A stretch of DNA of 45,716 nt from Propionibacteriaceae bacterium (GCA_031272195.1 JAISUF010000003.1:1-45716); one strand, 5' to 3'. Counted from the stretch's first letter, positions 8,039 through 16,716 are shown. Notes: generated by a model not told the origin, from the letters alone. Numbers and translations: made by a program.

Positions 8039-8806
8039 GTGAACGGCACACGTTCCAGCTATGACGGCACGACCGGCGGCAGCGACCACGGCGGCCGGCG
8101 CACCCACATCATCCAGATCCTGCGCGACTCGAAACAGCCGCTGTCGGTCGCCGAAGTGGCCGAAATGGTCGGCATCCACGTCAACACGGCCCGCTTCCAC
8201 CTCGAGTCGCTGGTCGACGCCGGCCTGGCCACCCGTGAGGCCGAGGTGCGCTCCGAACCCGGCCGGCGGCGCATCCTCTACAAGGGCACCCTGCCCAACC
8301 AGACCCACGAGCGGGCCCAGGGCTACCGCCTGCTGGCCGAAATCCTGACGGCCGCCATCGCCACCCGCTATCCGGACGCCGGCAGCGACATGTACGAGGT
8401 CGGCGCCGAGTGGGGCTCGTACCTGACGTCGCGGCCCGCCCCCAACGAGGTCTTCGAGGAGGACGAGATCGCCAACCGCGTCGTCGACAAGCTGGACGCG
8501 CTGTGGTTCGCCCCCGAATACCGCGTCGAGCCGCAGCCCCACCTGCTGCTGCACAACTGCCCGTTTATCGAGCAGGCCAAGAACGCCCCGCACGTCGTCT
8601 GCCAACTGCACGCCGGCATGATCAACGGGTCGCTGGCCGAGCTGCGCTCCAACCAGCGGGTGGTCGAGCTGGACCCGCAAGTCCAGCCCCACCTGTGCCG
8701 GGGTTGGCTGGGCCCGAAGTCCGACGAGCCGGACGACGGCGTGCCCCTCAATTTCGACGCGCCGGTTTCGGCCATGGATGCCCTGGCCGCCAAGAAGGAC
8801 AAGTAG
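8039..8806 (+). CDS. ArsR/winged-helix regulator with conserved cysteines
   Basis: 255 residues from a GTG at 8039 with AGGAAGAG 5-6 nt upstream. Residues about 20-85 form a winged helix (IIQILRDSKQPLSVAEVAEM, VNTARFHLESLVDAGL, then a wing RRRILYKG). The C-terminal half holds HNCPFIEQA (C174), VVCQLHAGMINGSL (C188) and HLCRGWL (C220), a C-x13-C-x31-C arrangement. Related regulators with C-terminal cysteines (SufR-like; ArnR of corynebacterial nar genes is a functional parallel) bind an Fe-S cluster, so redox, NO or O2 sensing is plausible but inferred. It sits beside and convergent to narK1, at the edge of the nitrate/Mo island, and is the only regulator gene in that island, making it the best candidate for the shared operators described below. 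Confidence 0.75.
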   Translation: MNGTRSSYDGTTGGSDHGGRRTHIIQILRDSKQPLSVAEVAEMVGIHVNTARFHLESLVDAGLATREAEVRSEPGRRRILYKGTLPNQTHERAQGYRLLAEILTAAIATRYPDAGSDMYEVGAEWGSYLTSRPAPNEVFEEDEIANRVVDKLDALWFAPEYRVEPQPHLLLHNCPFIEQAKNAPHVVCQLHAGMINGSLAELRSNQRVVELDPQVQPHLCRGWLGPKSDEPDDGVPLNFDAPVSAMDALAAKKDK

Positions 8807-8845
8807 GCGCGTCTGCAAGCCGCGTCAGCGTTGGCGCGGTTTGGG

Positions 8846-8926
8846 TGGCCGCGCCGCCGACGTGGAACCCCGAGATTGTCCGGCAGGCCCCTTGGATGAG
8901 TGCGAATCCCGTCGGCGGCGCGGCCA
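8846..8926. repeat. 17-bp perfect inverted repeat between convergent genes
   Basis: Arms 8846-8862 and 8910-8926 are perfect reverse complements over 17 bp (core GGCCGCGCCGCCGAC), separated by 47 nt. It lies between the stop of the regulator (8806) and the stop of narK1 (8934). It may act as a bidirectional terminator, though the loop is long and there is no U tract. Confidence 0.6.
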
Positions 8927-8933
8927 AGTCGGG

Positions 8934-10358
8934 TCAGACGCGGGTGTGCTGGCGGGCGTACGGCACGACGTAGGCGGCCACTGTGATGGCCAGGAAGACG
9001 ATGTAGGCGGCGACGAACCACCACAGGCCGGTCGAGTAGTTGCCGAAATGCGTCTTGGACAGGCCGAAGAGCTGCGGCACGATGAAGCCGCCGTAGGCCC
9101 CGAAAGCCGAGATGATGCCCAGGGCGGCCGACGTCTTGCGCTCGGTCGAGATGCCCGCCGAGACGTGCTGGGCGTCCTTCTGCCCGGCTCGGTAGGAGAA
9201 GACCGTCGGGATCATGCGGTACATCGAGCCGTTGCCGACGCCGGTCGCGATGAACAACACCAGGAAGCAGGCCAGGAAGGCCCAGAAGTTGGGCGCGGCG
9301 ACGGCCAGCGTGCCGATGACGGCCAGCGTGGCCCCCGTCATCACCAGGAAGGCGGCGACGGTGACGTAGGCTCCGCCGAACTTGTCGGCCAGTTTGCCGC
9401 CGTAGGGGCGGGCCAGCGAGCCGACCAGCGCGCCGGTGAAGGCCAGCGAGATGGTGGCCGTGCCGAGCTGGAAGGTCGAGAAGTCCTTGAACTGGTCGGC
9501 GACCAGCTTCGGGAAGGCGCCCGACAGGCCGATGAACGAGCCGAAGGTGCCGATGTAGAGCAGCGACATCAGCCAAAGCTGCGGATCCTTGAAGGCGGCG
9601 CCGTAGGCCTTGAAGTCGGTCTTGGCCCGCGTCAGGTTGTTCATGCCAAAGACCGCGCCCAAGATGGCGATGACGATGAACGGGATCCAGAACCATCCGG
9701 CGATCGGCAGGTTCGGCCGCGTGGCGGCGGCGGCCGTCACCGAGACCAGGATCGGCACGGCGAACTGCGACACCGCCGCGCCGATGTTGCCGCCGGCCGC
9801 GTTCAGGCCGAGGGCCCAGCCTTTGGTGCGCTGGGGGAAGAAGAAGGTGATGTTGGCCATCGAGGAGGCGAAGTTGCCGCCGCCGAAGCCGCCGAGGGCG
9901 GCCACGAACAGCATGACGCCGTACGAGGTGCCGCCGACGCCGTTGACCGGGTGGTTGGCGATGGCGAAGCTCATCGCGGTGGTCGGGATGAGCAGCAGGG
10001 CGGCCGAGCAGATCGTCCAGTTGCGGCCGCCGATCTTGGCCACCATGAAGGTGTACGGGAAGCGCAGCGTCGCGCCGACCAGCGACGGCATGGAGATCAG
10101 CCAGAACTGCTGGGAGTCGGTGAAGTCGAAGCCGTACTTGCCCAGCGACACCACGACGATGCTCCACAGCTGCCAGACGACGAAGCCGAGGAACTCAGCG
10201 TAAACGGAGAAGCCGAGGTTGCGGCGGGCCACTTTCGAGCCCTCGCGCTCCCATTGCCCGACGTCCTCCGGGTCCCAGCCGTCGATCCAGCGGCCTTTCA
10301 GATAAGTCAACATGTTCCCCGGTTGTTGCCGGGTCGGCAACTCTGCCGTGTCAGTCAT
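8934..10358 (-). CDS. narK: NarK-type nitrate/nitrite transporter (copy 1)
   Basis: 474 residues from the ATG at 10358, preceded on the minus strand by AAAGGGG; an upstream in-frame start at 10406 lacks a ribosome site and would lie inside the operator. Major facilitator protein with about 12 membrane segments. The Gly-rich nitrate signature is clear (GGFGGGNFASSMANITFFFP, then AAGGNIGAAVS), as is the second half-repeat (GVGNGSMYRMIPTVF). It should exchange nitrate and nitrite across the membrane for the NarGHI enzyme. It differs from the second NarK at 11488 in having a longer cytoplasmic N-terminus (YLKGRWIDGWDPEDVGQWER), which fits type-2-like NarK proteins. It is transcribed away from moeB and the nar operon, from its own promoter carrying the shared operator. 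Confidence 0.9.
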   Translation of the reverse strand: MTDTAELPTRQQPGNMLTYLKGRWIDGWDPEDVGQWEREGSKVARRNLGFSVYAEFLGFVVWQLWSIVVVSLGKYGFDFTDSQQFWLISMPSLVGATLRFPYTFMVAKIGGRNWTICSAALLLIPTTAMSFAIANHPVNGVGGTSYGVMLFVAALGGFGGGNFASSMANITFFFPQRTKGWALGLNAAGGNIGAAVSQFAVPILVSVTAAAATRPNLPIAGWFWIPFIVIAILGAVFGMNNLTRAKTDFKAYGAAFKDPQLWLMSLLYIGTFGSFIGLSGAFPKLVADQFKDFSTFQLGTATISLAFTGALVGSLARPYGGKLADKFGGAYVTVAAFLVMTGATLAVIGTLAVAAPNFWAFLACFLVLFIATGVGNGSMYRMIPTVFSYRAGQKDAQHVSAGISTERKTSAALGIISAFGAYGGFIVPQLFGLSKTHFGNYSTGLWWFVAAYIVFLAITVAAYVVPYARQHTRV

Positions 10359-10392
10359 TGCGACCCCTTTCGGTAGGCTCGCCACAGTGCGA

Positions 10393-10418
10393 GTTGGCAC
10401 TACCATAGTGGTTGCAAC
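10393..10418 (-). promoter_or_regulatory. 26-bp inverted-repeat operator at narK1
   Basis: Plus-strand reading: left arm GTTGGCACTAC (10393-10403), spacer CATA, right arm GTGGTTGCAAC (10408-10418). The arms match at 8 of 11 positions as reverse complements and share the GTTGnnACnAy pattern of the sites at 11438 and 25286. On the minus strand a TATGGT (10402-10407) inside the site is a fair -10 box for narK1, so a bound protein would block the promoter. The 311-nt gap 10359-10669 otherwise holds only the dyad at 10638. Confidence 0.6.
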
Positions 10419-10637
10419 GAGTTTTGGCTAGTTTCAGCAATTTTGCGGTCATGGGAGGGCGTTGGAGGGCTCGGAGCACGGCACCAAGGGCGTCTGGCGA
10501 AAGGCTGTGACGAGTGGTAACGGGATCGGCCAGACCGCCTCAGCGAGTTGGAGGCGCCTGGCGAAATGCGTTGCCATCGCCCAGTGATCGGAGTCCTTGG
10601 CGGAGGTGTGGCCGGACGAGCGGTCTCGCGTTAGGCT

Positions 10638-10656
10638 GATCGTTGTAGAAACGATC
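10638..10656. promoter_or_regulatory. Dyad upstream of moeB-like gene
   Basis: GATCGTT (10638-10644) and AACGATC (10650-10656) are perfect complements around GTAGA, ending just before the ribosome site of the moeB-like gene. The half-site ATCGTT resembles the inner end of the arms of the nar/mod operators, but the spacing differs, so it may be a variant site or unrelated. Confidence 0.35.
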
Positions 10657-10669
10657 AAAGGATGTGTCA

Positions 10670-11395
10670 ATGGATCGCTACGACCGTCAAACCCGCCTCC
10701 CCGGCTTCGGCCCGGACGGCCTGGGCAAACTCCGCTCCGGACGGGCGCTGGTCGTCGGCGCGGGCGGGTTGGGCTCGCCCGTGGTCACCTATCTGGCCGG
10801 GGCCGGAGTTGGAGCGCTGCGGATCGTCGACGACGACGCCGTCGAGGCGTCCAACCTGCACCGCCAGGTGCTCTACACCGAGGCCGAGATCGGCCAGCCC
10901 AAGGCTGTGCGAGCGGCGGCCAGGGCGCGGGCCATGAACGGCGGCGTCGACGCCGAGGCGCTGGTGGAGCGGGCCGACGCGGGCAATCTGCCCCAACTGC
11001 TGGAGGGGGTCGGCGTCGCCATCGACTGCTGCGACAACATGGCCACCCGCTACGCCTTGAACCGGGCCTGCCTGCTGTCCGGCGTGCCCTACGTCTGGGC
11101 GGCCATCGGCGGCTATTGCGGGCGCTGCTCGACAGTTGTGGCGGGCCAGCCCTGCTTCGAGTGCGTCTTCGGGCCGCTGGCGGACCAACCGCCCCAGCCG
11201 GTGCGCCCGCCCGTCTTCGGGCCGGTCTGCGGGTCGGTCGGGAGCTTGGCGGCGGCCGAGGCGGTGAAGGTCTTGACGGGCGCGGGCGCGACGCTGGCCG
11301 GACGCCTGGCCAGCCTGGACTTCCAAACCGGCGAGTTGGCCGTCATTGCGGTGGCCCGCGACCCGCGCTGCGCCGCCCACGCGGCCGCCGCTTGA
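10670..11395 (+). CDS. moeB: MoeB/ThiF-family adenylyltransferase
   Basis: 241 residues; ATG at 10670 fits the ribosome site AAAGGA (10657-10662) better than the GTG at 10664. It has the E1-like ATP-binding fold: GAGGLGSPVVTYLAGAGVG, DDDAVEASNLHRQ and DCCDNMATRY. It should adenylate the C-terminal Gly-Gly of MoaD (encoded at 23402) so that the sulfur used for molybdopterin can be loaded. A zinc site is suggested by C162-F-E-C165 paired with C234-A-A-H237; the second pair is CxxH where MoeB usually has CxxC. There is no C-terminal rhodanese domain, unlike many actinobacterial MoeZ proteins, so the sulfur donor is separate. ThiF/ThiS activation is the alternative, but the neighbourhood favours the Mo cofactor role. 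Confidence 0.8.
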   Translation: MDRYDRQTRLPGFGPDGLGKLRSGRALVVGAGGLGSPVVTYLAGAGVGALRIVDDDAVEASNLHRQVLYTEAEIGQPKAVRAAARARAMNGGVDAEALVERADAGNLPQLLEGVGVAIDCCDNMATRYALNRACLLSGVPYVWAAIGGYCGRCSTVVAGQPCFECVFGPLADQPPQPVRPPVFGPVCGSVGSLAAAEAVKVLTGAGATLAGRLASLDFQTGELAVIAVARDPRCAAHAAAA

Positions 11396-11402
11396 GGCGC
11401 AC

Positions 11403-11430
11403 TTGACACCGGGCGGGAAATGCCTACACT
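11403..11430 (+). promoter_or_regulatory. Promoter of narK2-narGHJI
   Basis: TTGACA (11403-11408) is a perfect -35 hexamer; TACACT (11425-11430) follows after 16 nt as -10. Predicted start of transcription is near 11437, right at the edge of the operator at 11438-11463. Confidence 0.65.
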
Positions 11431-11437
11431 AGTCGTA

Positions 11438-11463
11438 GTTGTAACAATCAACATCGTGTCAAC
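11438..11463 (+). promoter_or_regulatory. 26-bp inverted-repeat operator at narK2-narGHJI
   Basis: Left arm GTTGTAACAAT (11438-11448), spacer CAAC, right arm ATCGTGTCAAC (11453-11463); arms match at 8 of 11 positions as reverse complements. Read together with the two bases before it, the site aligns without gaps to the modA/moeA site, sharing TAGTTGTAAC and ATCGTG at identical spacing. Placement at the predicted transcription start suggests repression. Confidence 0.65.
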
Positions 11464-11487
11464 GACGATCAACCCGAGTAGGTGCCC

Positions 11488-12819
11488 ATGACCACAACCT
11501 CCGCAGGCGCAATAGTTCCCAGCGCCGACATCACCCAATGGAACCCCGAAGACCCGAAGCTGTGGCAGCCCAAGCTGGCCTGGCGGACGCTTTGGACAAC
11601 GACGTTCTCACTAATGCTCGGTTTTATGGTCTGGTACTTGGTCTCCAGCCTGGCCCCCATGCTGCAGAACGCCCAGATCATCGACCAATCCCAAGGCTAC
11701 TGGCTGGCCGCCATGCCCGGCCTGGCCGGCGGCCTGCTGCGGCTGGTGTGGATGTTCCTCCCGCCGGTCATGGGCACCCGCCGGATGGTCATCTGGTCGA
11801 CCGTCGCGCTGATGGTCCCGATGCTCGGCTGGGCCTGGATCTTGACGATCCCCCAGCCCCCGTTCGCCGGCATGATGTTCCTGGCCTTCCTGACCGGAAT
11901 CGGCGGCGGCATCTTCTCCGGCTACATGCCGTCCACCTCGTACTTCTTCCCGAAGTCGCGCCAAGGCGTGGCGCTCGGCTTGCAAGCGGGCATCGGCAAC
12001 TTCGGCGTCTCCGTCGTCCAACTGCTGACGCCGATCCTCGTCACCATCGGCATCTTCGGCGGCTCCCAGCAGCTGGTCAAGACCACCAAGAAGCTGGTCT
12101 GGATGCAGACCGCCCCGGCGCTGATCATCCCCCTGCTGGTGATCTCCCTCATCTTGGCTATCGCCTTCCTCAAGTCCGTACCGATCAAGGCCAACTTCCG
12201 CCAGCAGATCGACATCTTCACCAACAAGCACACCTGGTTCATGACGCTGGAATACCTGCTCACCTTCGGCATCTTCTCCGGGCTGGCCGGGCAGTTCGGC
12301 AACGTCCTCAAAGAGCTGTTCAGCGTCGTGCCGACAATCGGCTGGCTCGGCGGCACGACCATCGCCTTCCTCGGCGCCTTCATCGGCTCGCTGGCCCGCG
12401 TCGCCTGGGGTCCGTTCTGTGACCGCTTCGGCGGGGGCGTTTGGACGGTCGTCTCGGCGGTCGGCATCGCCGCCTCGACCATCCCCGTGCTGGTGTCGCT
12501 GACGACCGACGTCAAGGGGCAGAAAGACCTCGTCAACATCGGCCTGTTCCTGCTCGGCATGTTCCTGATCTTCTTCTTCGCCGGGGTCGGCAACGCCTCG
12601 ACGTTCAAGCAGATGCCGATGATCTTCGAGCCGCGCCAGGCCGGCGGCGTCATCGGCTGGACGGCCGCCATCGCCGCCTTCGGGCCGTTCCTGTTCGGCG
12701 TCGCCTTCGACGTCTTCCCGAAGTCGGGCGTCTTCACGTTCGTACTGGTCTACGCGCTGGTCTGCGCAGCCATCGCCTGGTACTTCTACGCCCGGCCCAA
12801 CGCCGAGGCCAAGAGCTGA
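11488..12819 (+). CDS. narK: NarK-type nitrate/nitrite transporter (copy 2)
   Basis: 443 residues from the ATG at 11488 (AGTAGG ribosome site at 11477-11482); the in-frame GTG at 11482 overlaps that site. About 12 membrane helices of the major facilitator type. The first nitrate signature is TGIGGGIFSGYMPSTSYFFP, followed by GLQAGIGNFGVSVVQ; the second-half motif is AGVGNASTFKQMPMIF. The N-terminus is short and lacks the cytoplasmic segment of copy 1, so the two are distinct subtypes rather than a recent duplication; having both subtypes may divide nitrate uptake from nitrite export. It leads the narGHJI operon, with narG starting 30 nt downstream. Confidence 0.9.
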   Translation: MTTTSAGAIVPSADITQWNPEDPKLWQPKLAWRTLWTTTFSLMLGFMVWYLVSSLAPMLQNAQIIDQSQGYWLAAMPGLAGGLLRLVWMFLPPVMGTRRMVIWSTVALMVPMLGWAWILTIPQPPFAGMMFLAFLTGIGGGIFSGYMPSTSYFFPKSRQGVALGLQAGIGNFGVSVVQLLTPILVTIGIFGGSQQLVKTTKKLVWMQTAPALIIPLLVISLILAIAFLKSVPIKANFRQQIDIFTNKHTWFMTLEYLLTFGIFSGLAGQFGNVLKELFSVVPTIGWLGGTTIAFLGAFIGSLARVAWGPFCDRFGGGVWTVVSAVGIAASTIPVLVSLTTDVKGQKDLVNIGLFLLGMFLIFFFAGVGNASTFKQMPMIFEPRQAGGVIGWTAAIAAFGPFLFGVAFDVFPKSGVFTFVLVYALVCAAIAWYFYARPNAEAKS

Positions 12820-12849
12820 GCACGGCTCCAGCCGCCCGAGGAGGCTTCG

Positions 12850-15800
12850 ATGTCCGTCCGCCTGTCCCCCGCCGTCGCCGCGCTGCTCAAAGGCCGCGAG
12901 CTGCTGACCCGCGAGCGGGTGTCGCCCGACGCCCGCTCGACCGTCAAACCCGGCGATCCGACCTGGGAGCGGTTCTACCGCGACCGCTACGCCCATGACA
13001 AAGTCGTCACCACCACACACGGCGTCAACTGCACCGGGTCGTGCTCGTGGAAGGTGTTCGTCAAAGACGGGCTGATCACCTGGGAGCACCAGAACACCGA
13101 CTATCCGACCACCGGCCCCGACTCGCCCGAATACGAGCCGCGCGGCTGCCCGAGGGGCGCGTCGTTCTCGTGGTACGAGTACTCCCCGGCCCGGGTGCGC
13201 TATCCGTACGTGCGCGGCGTCCTGCTGGACATGTACCGGGCCGAGCGGGCGCGCGGACTCGACCCGGTGGAGGCCTGGGCGGCCATCGTCGAGAACCCCG
13301 AGCGGGCCGCCGCCTACAAGCGGGCCCGCGGGAAGGGCGGGTTCGTCCGCTCGACGTGGGAGGAGGCGCAGGAGATCCAGGCGGCCGCCCACGTCCACAC
13401 CATCAAGGCCTACGGGCCCGACCGCTGCGTCGGGTTCACGCCGATCCCGGCCATGTCGATGGTGTCGTTCGCGGCCGGGACGCGCTTCTTCGCCCTGACC
13501 GGCGGGACGATCTTGAGCTTCTACGACTGGTATTGCGACCTGCCGCCGGCCTCGCCCCAGATTTGGGGCGACCAGACCGACGTGCCCGAGTCGGCCGACT
13601 GGTGGAACGCCGGGTACATGATCCTGTGGGGGGCCAACCTGCCCGTCACCCGCACCCCAGACGCCCACTTCATGACGGAGGTCCGCTACAAGGGGACGAA
13701 GGTTGTGGCCGTCAGCCCCGACTACGCCGAGAACGTCAAGTTCGCCGACGACTGGCTGGCCCCGCACCCCGGCACCGACGGGGCGCTGGCCCAGGCCATG
13801 GGGCACGTCATCTTGACGGAGTTCTTCCGCGACCGGCGGGTGGACTATTTCGACGGGTACGTCAAGCGTTACACCGACGCGCCCTTCTTGGTCGAGCTGA
13901 CGCCGAACGGCGACGGCACCCACACACCTGGCAAGTTCCTGACCGCCGACGCCTTCCCGGCCCTGGCCGGGCTGGCCAACGCGGCGTTCAAGCCCGTCCT
14001 GCTCGACTTGGCCGGCGCCGGTGCCGGTTCGGCCGGCGGGGCAACCCTCGGGCCGCTGGTCGGCCGGGCCCGCGTCGCCGTCCCGAACGGCACGCTCGGC
14101 GACCGCTGGGGCGACGACGGCCTGGGCCGCTGGAACCTCGACCTGGGCGGCATCGAGCCCGCCCTGTCGGCCGCCGACGTGCCCGGAGCCTCCCAACCGG
14201 TCGAAGTCCTGCTGCCGCGCTTCGACCTGCCGGAGGCCGGCGACGGCGGAACGACGATGCGGCGCGGCGTCCCGGCCGTCGACGTCGGCGGACGCCTGGC
14301 GACGACCGTCTTCGACCTGCTGATGGCCGGTTACGGCGTGCCCCGCGACGGCCTGCCCGGCCAGTGGCCGACCGGCTACGACGATCCCGACGGCGTCGGC
14401 ACGCCCGCCTGGGCGCAGCGCGTCACCGGCGTCGACGCGGCCACCACGGCCCGCATCGCCCGCGAGTTCGCCCGCAACGCCGAAGACACCAAAGGCCGCT
14501 CGATGATCGTCCTCGGGGCCGGGACGAACCACTACTTCCACTCCGACACGATCTACCGGACGTTCATCTCGCTGCTGACGCTGTGCGGCTGCCAAGGCGT
14601 CAACGGCGGCGGCTGGGCCCACTACGTCGGCCAGGAGAAGGCCCGCCCGCTGACCGGCCTGCAGCACATCGGCTTCGCCCTCGACTGGGCCCGCCCGCCG
14701 CGCCACCAGGCGTCGACGTCGTTCTGGCACGCCGCCACCGACCAGTGGCGCTACGACCTGTTCGGCGCCGACGACGTGGCATCGCCGGCCGGGCCGGGCA
14801 AACTGGCCGGGCAGACCATGATCGACTGCTACGCCCAAGCCGTCCGGCTGGGCTGGACGCCGGGCCACCCCGGCTTCAACCGCAACCCGCTCGACCTGTG
14901 CGACGAGGCCGAGGCGGCCGGGCAGGAAGTCGGGGAGTACATCGTCGAACAGTTGAAAGCCGGCAAGCTGCGCTTCGCCGTCGAAGACCCCGACGACCCG
15001 GCCAACTTCCCGCGCACCCTGACGCTGTGGCGGGCCAACCTGCTGGGCAACTCGGCCAAGGGCAGCGAATACTTCCTGCGCCACATCCTCGGCACGGACT
15101 CGGCGGTCACCGCCCCCGAGGCGCCGCCCGAGCGGCGTCCCCACAGCGTGGTTTGGCGCGACCAGCCTGGAGTCGGCAAGACCGACCTGGTGACGACGGT
15201 CGACTTCCGCATGACCGGCTCGGCGCTGCTGTCCGACATCGTGCTGCCGGCCGCGACGTGGTACGAGAAGCACGACATCTCGACCACCGACATGCACCCG
15301 TTCATCCACGCCTTCAACCCGGCCATCGCCCCGCCCTGGCAGGCCCGCACCGACTTCCAAGTCTTCAGCGGCCTGGCCGACAAGGTGTCGCAGTTGGCCG
15401 TCAAACACTTGGGCAAACGCCGCGACGTGGCCCCCATCCCGCTGCTGACCGACACCGTCGACGAACTGGCCCAGCCGCACGGCCGGGTGCTCGACTGGGC
15501 GGCCGGGGAGTGCGAGCCGAAACCGGGCGCGACGATGCCGAAGCTCGTCGTCACCGAGCGCGACTACACGCAGATCGGCGTCAAGATGAGAACGCTCGGC
15601 CCGCTGATGGGGAAAGTCGGCTCGGTCACGAAGGGCGTCGCCGTGCCCTGCGAGCAGGCCGTCGCCTTCTTGGCCAAGCGCAACGGCGTCCGCACCGACG
15701 GCCCTGTGCCCGGCTCGCCGCTGCTGGACAGCGACGTCAAACTGGCCGACGCCATCCTGGCCTTCTCCGGCACCACCAACGGCCACCTGTCGCGGCTCGG

Positions 15801-16716
15801 TTTCGCGGCGCTGGCCAAACGGACCGGCAAGCCGATGGAGGAGCTGGCCGGCGACAACGCCGAGCGCCAAATCACCTTCGACGACACCCGCGACGGCCCG
15901 ACCCCCGTCTTCACCAGCTACGAGTGGTCCGGCTCGGAGAAGGACGGGCGGCGCTATTCGCCGTTCTGCGTCAACCTCGAATACGACCGCCCCTGGTCCA
16001 CCCTGACCGGCCGCCAGCAGTTCTACGTCGACCACGACTGGATGGCCGAGCTGGGCGAGACGCTGCCCGTCTTCCGCCCGCCGCTGGCGATGGGCTCCTA
16101 CCTGGGCCGGGCTGGCGCGGTCGGCGCGACCGGGGCAGGCGGTTCGGATGAGGCCGGTGCGGCCTCGGCGCCGACGGGCGAATCGGGCGGCGGCGCGGCG
16201 GCCAAGGACCCCGGCGCGGCCCGCGCTCAGACGGACAGTTTGAAAGAGGGCGGCCAGGCGGCGGTGACCGTGCGCTATCTGACGCCGCACGACAAGTGGG
16301 CCATCCACTCGTCCTACCAGGACAACCCCTACATGCTGGCGTTGTCGCGCGGCGGCCCGACCATCTGGATGTCGGCGGCCGACGCGGCCAAGATCGGCGT
16401 CGCCGACAACGACTGGGTGGAGGCCGCCAACCCGCACGGCGTGGTGTCGGCCCGGGCGGTCGTGACGCACCGCATGCCGGAGGGGACCGTCTACATGTAC
16501 CACTCGAAGGACCGCAACGTCGACGTGCCGCTGACGCAGGCCAACGGCCGACGCGGCGGCATCCACAACGCTTTGACCAGGCTGTACGTCAAACCGACCC
16601 ATTTGATCGGCGGCTACGCCCAGCTGACCTACGGTTTCAACTACTACGGCCCGACGGGCAACCAGCGCGACGAGTTGACGACGATTCGCCGCCGCAGCCA
16701 GGAGGTGGAGTACTGA
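12850..16716 (+). CDS. narG: Respiratory nitrate reductase alpha subunit
   Basis: 1288 residues; ATG at 12850 after GAGGAGG. Catalytic subunit with bis-MGD molybdenum, reducing nitrate to nitrite on the cytoplasmic side. Ligands of the FS0 [4Fe-4S] cluster are H57, C61, C65 and C100 (HGVNCTGSC and EPRGCPRG), with the His typical of NarG. In FYDWYCDLPPASPQ, D230 sits at the offset expected for the Asp that ligates Mo. GDQTDVPESADWWNAGYM and VRYKGTKVVAVSPDYAENVK are conserved throughout the family. An insertion rich in Gly, Ala, Ser and Asp lies at about residues 1085-1138, just before the conserved VRYLTPHDKW; it probably forms a surface loop. Stop and narH start overlap as ATGA. Confidence 0.97.
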   Translation: MSVRLSPAVAALLKGRELLTRERVSPDARSTVKPGDPTWERFYRDRYAHDKVVTTTHGVNCTGSCSWKVFVKDGLITWEHQNTDYPTTGPDSPEYEPRGCPRGASFSWYEYSPARVRYPYVRGVLLDMYRAERARGLDPVEAWAAIVENPERAAAYKRARGKGGFVRSTWEEAQEIQAAAHVHTIKAYGPDRCVGFTPIPAMSMVSFAAGTRFFALTGGTILSFYDWYCDLPPASPQIWGDQTDVPESADWWNAGYMILWGANLPVTRTPDAHFMTEVRYKGTKVVAVSPDYAENVKFADDWLAPHPGTDGALAQAMGHVILTEFFRDRRVDYFDGYVKRYTDAPFLVELTPNGDGTHTPGKFLTADAFPALAGLANAAFKPVLLDLAGAGAGSAGGATLGPLVGRARVAVPNGTLGDRWGDDGLGRWNLDLGGIEPALSAADVPGASQPVEVLLPRFDLPEAGDGGTTMRRGVPAVDVGGRLATTVFDLLMAGYGVPRDGLPGQWPTGYDDPDGVGTPAWAQRVTGVDAATTARIAREFARNAEDTKGRSMIVLGAGTNHYFHSDTIYRTFISLLTLCGCQGVNGGGWAHYVGQEKARPLTGLQHIGFALDWARPPRHQASTSFWHAATDQWRYDLFGADDVASPAGPGKLAGQTMIDCYAQAVRLGWTPGHPGFNRNPLDLCDEAEAAGQEVGEYIVEQLKAGKLRFAVEDPDDPANFPRTLTLWRANLLGNSAKGSEYFLRHILGTDSAVTAPEAPPERRPHSVVWRDQPGVGKTDLVTTVDFRMTGSALLSDIVLPAATWYEKHDISTTDMHPFIHAFNPAIAPPWQARTDFQVFSGLADKVSQLAVKHLGKRRDVAPIPLLTDTVDELAQPHGRVLDWAAGECEPKPGATMPKLVVTERDYTQIGVKMRTLGPLMGKVGSVTKGVAVPCEQAVAFLAKRNGVRTDGPVPGSPLLDSDVKLADAILAFSGTTNGHLSRLGFAALAKRTGKPMEELAGDNAERQITFDDTRDGPTPVFTSYEWSGSEKDGRRYSPFCVNLEYDRPWSTLTGRQQFYVDHDWMAELGETLPVFRPPLAMGSYLGRAGAVGATGAGGSDEAGAASAPTGESGGGAAAKDPGAARAQTDSLKEGGQAAVTVRYLTPHDKWAIHSSYQDNPYMLALSRGGPTIWMSAADAAKIGVADNDWVEAANPHGVVSARAVVTHRMPEGTVYMYHSKDRNVDVPLTQANGRRGGIHNALTRLYVKPTHLIGGYAQLTYGFNYYGPTGNQRDELTTIRRRSQEVEY

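Noticed and set aside
10449..10670. Minus-strand 73-codon open frame in the narK1-moeB gap
   Set aside because: No similarity recognised, no ribosome site, and it runs through the moeB promoter dyad. Kept as unassigned intergenic DNA.
11438..11463. FNR/CRP-type site at the nar promoter
   Set aside because: The half-sites GTTGnnAC are not TTGAT/ATCAA or TGTGA/TCACA, and the spacing differs; the three-site pattern fits another regulator better.
11611..16602. Very long open frame (over 1600 codons) on the minus strand opposite narK2 and narG
   Set aside because: Its translation is Arg/Gly/Val/Asp-rich with no recognisable domain, and it is the mirror of GC-rich codon use in narG. The plus-strand genes are unambiguous.
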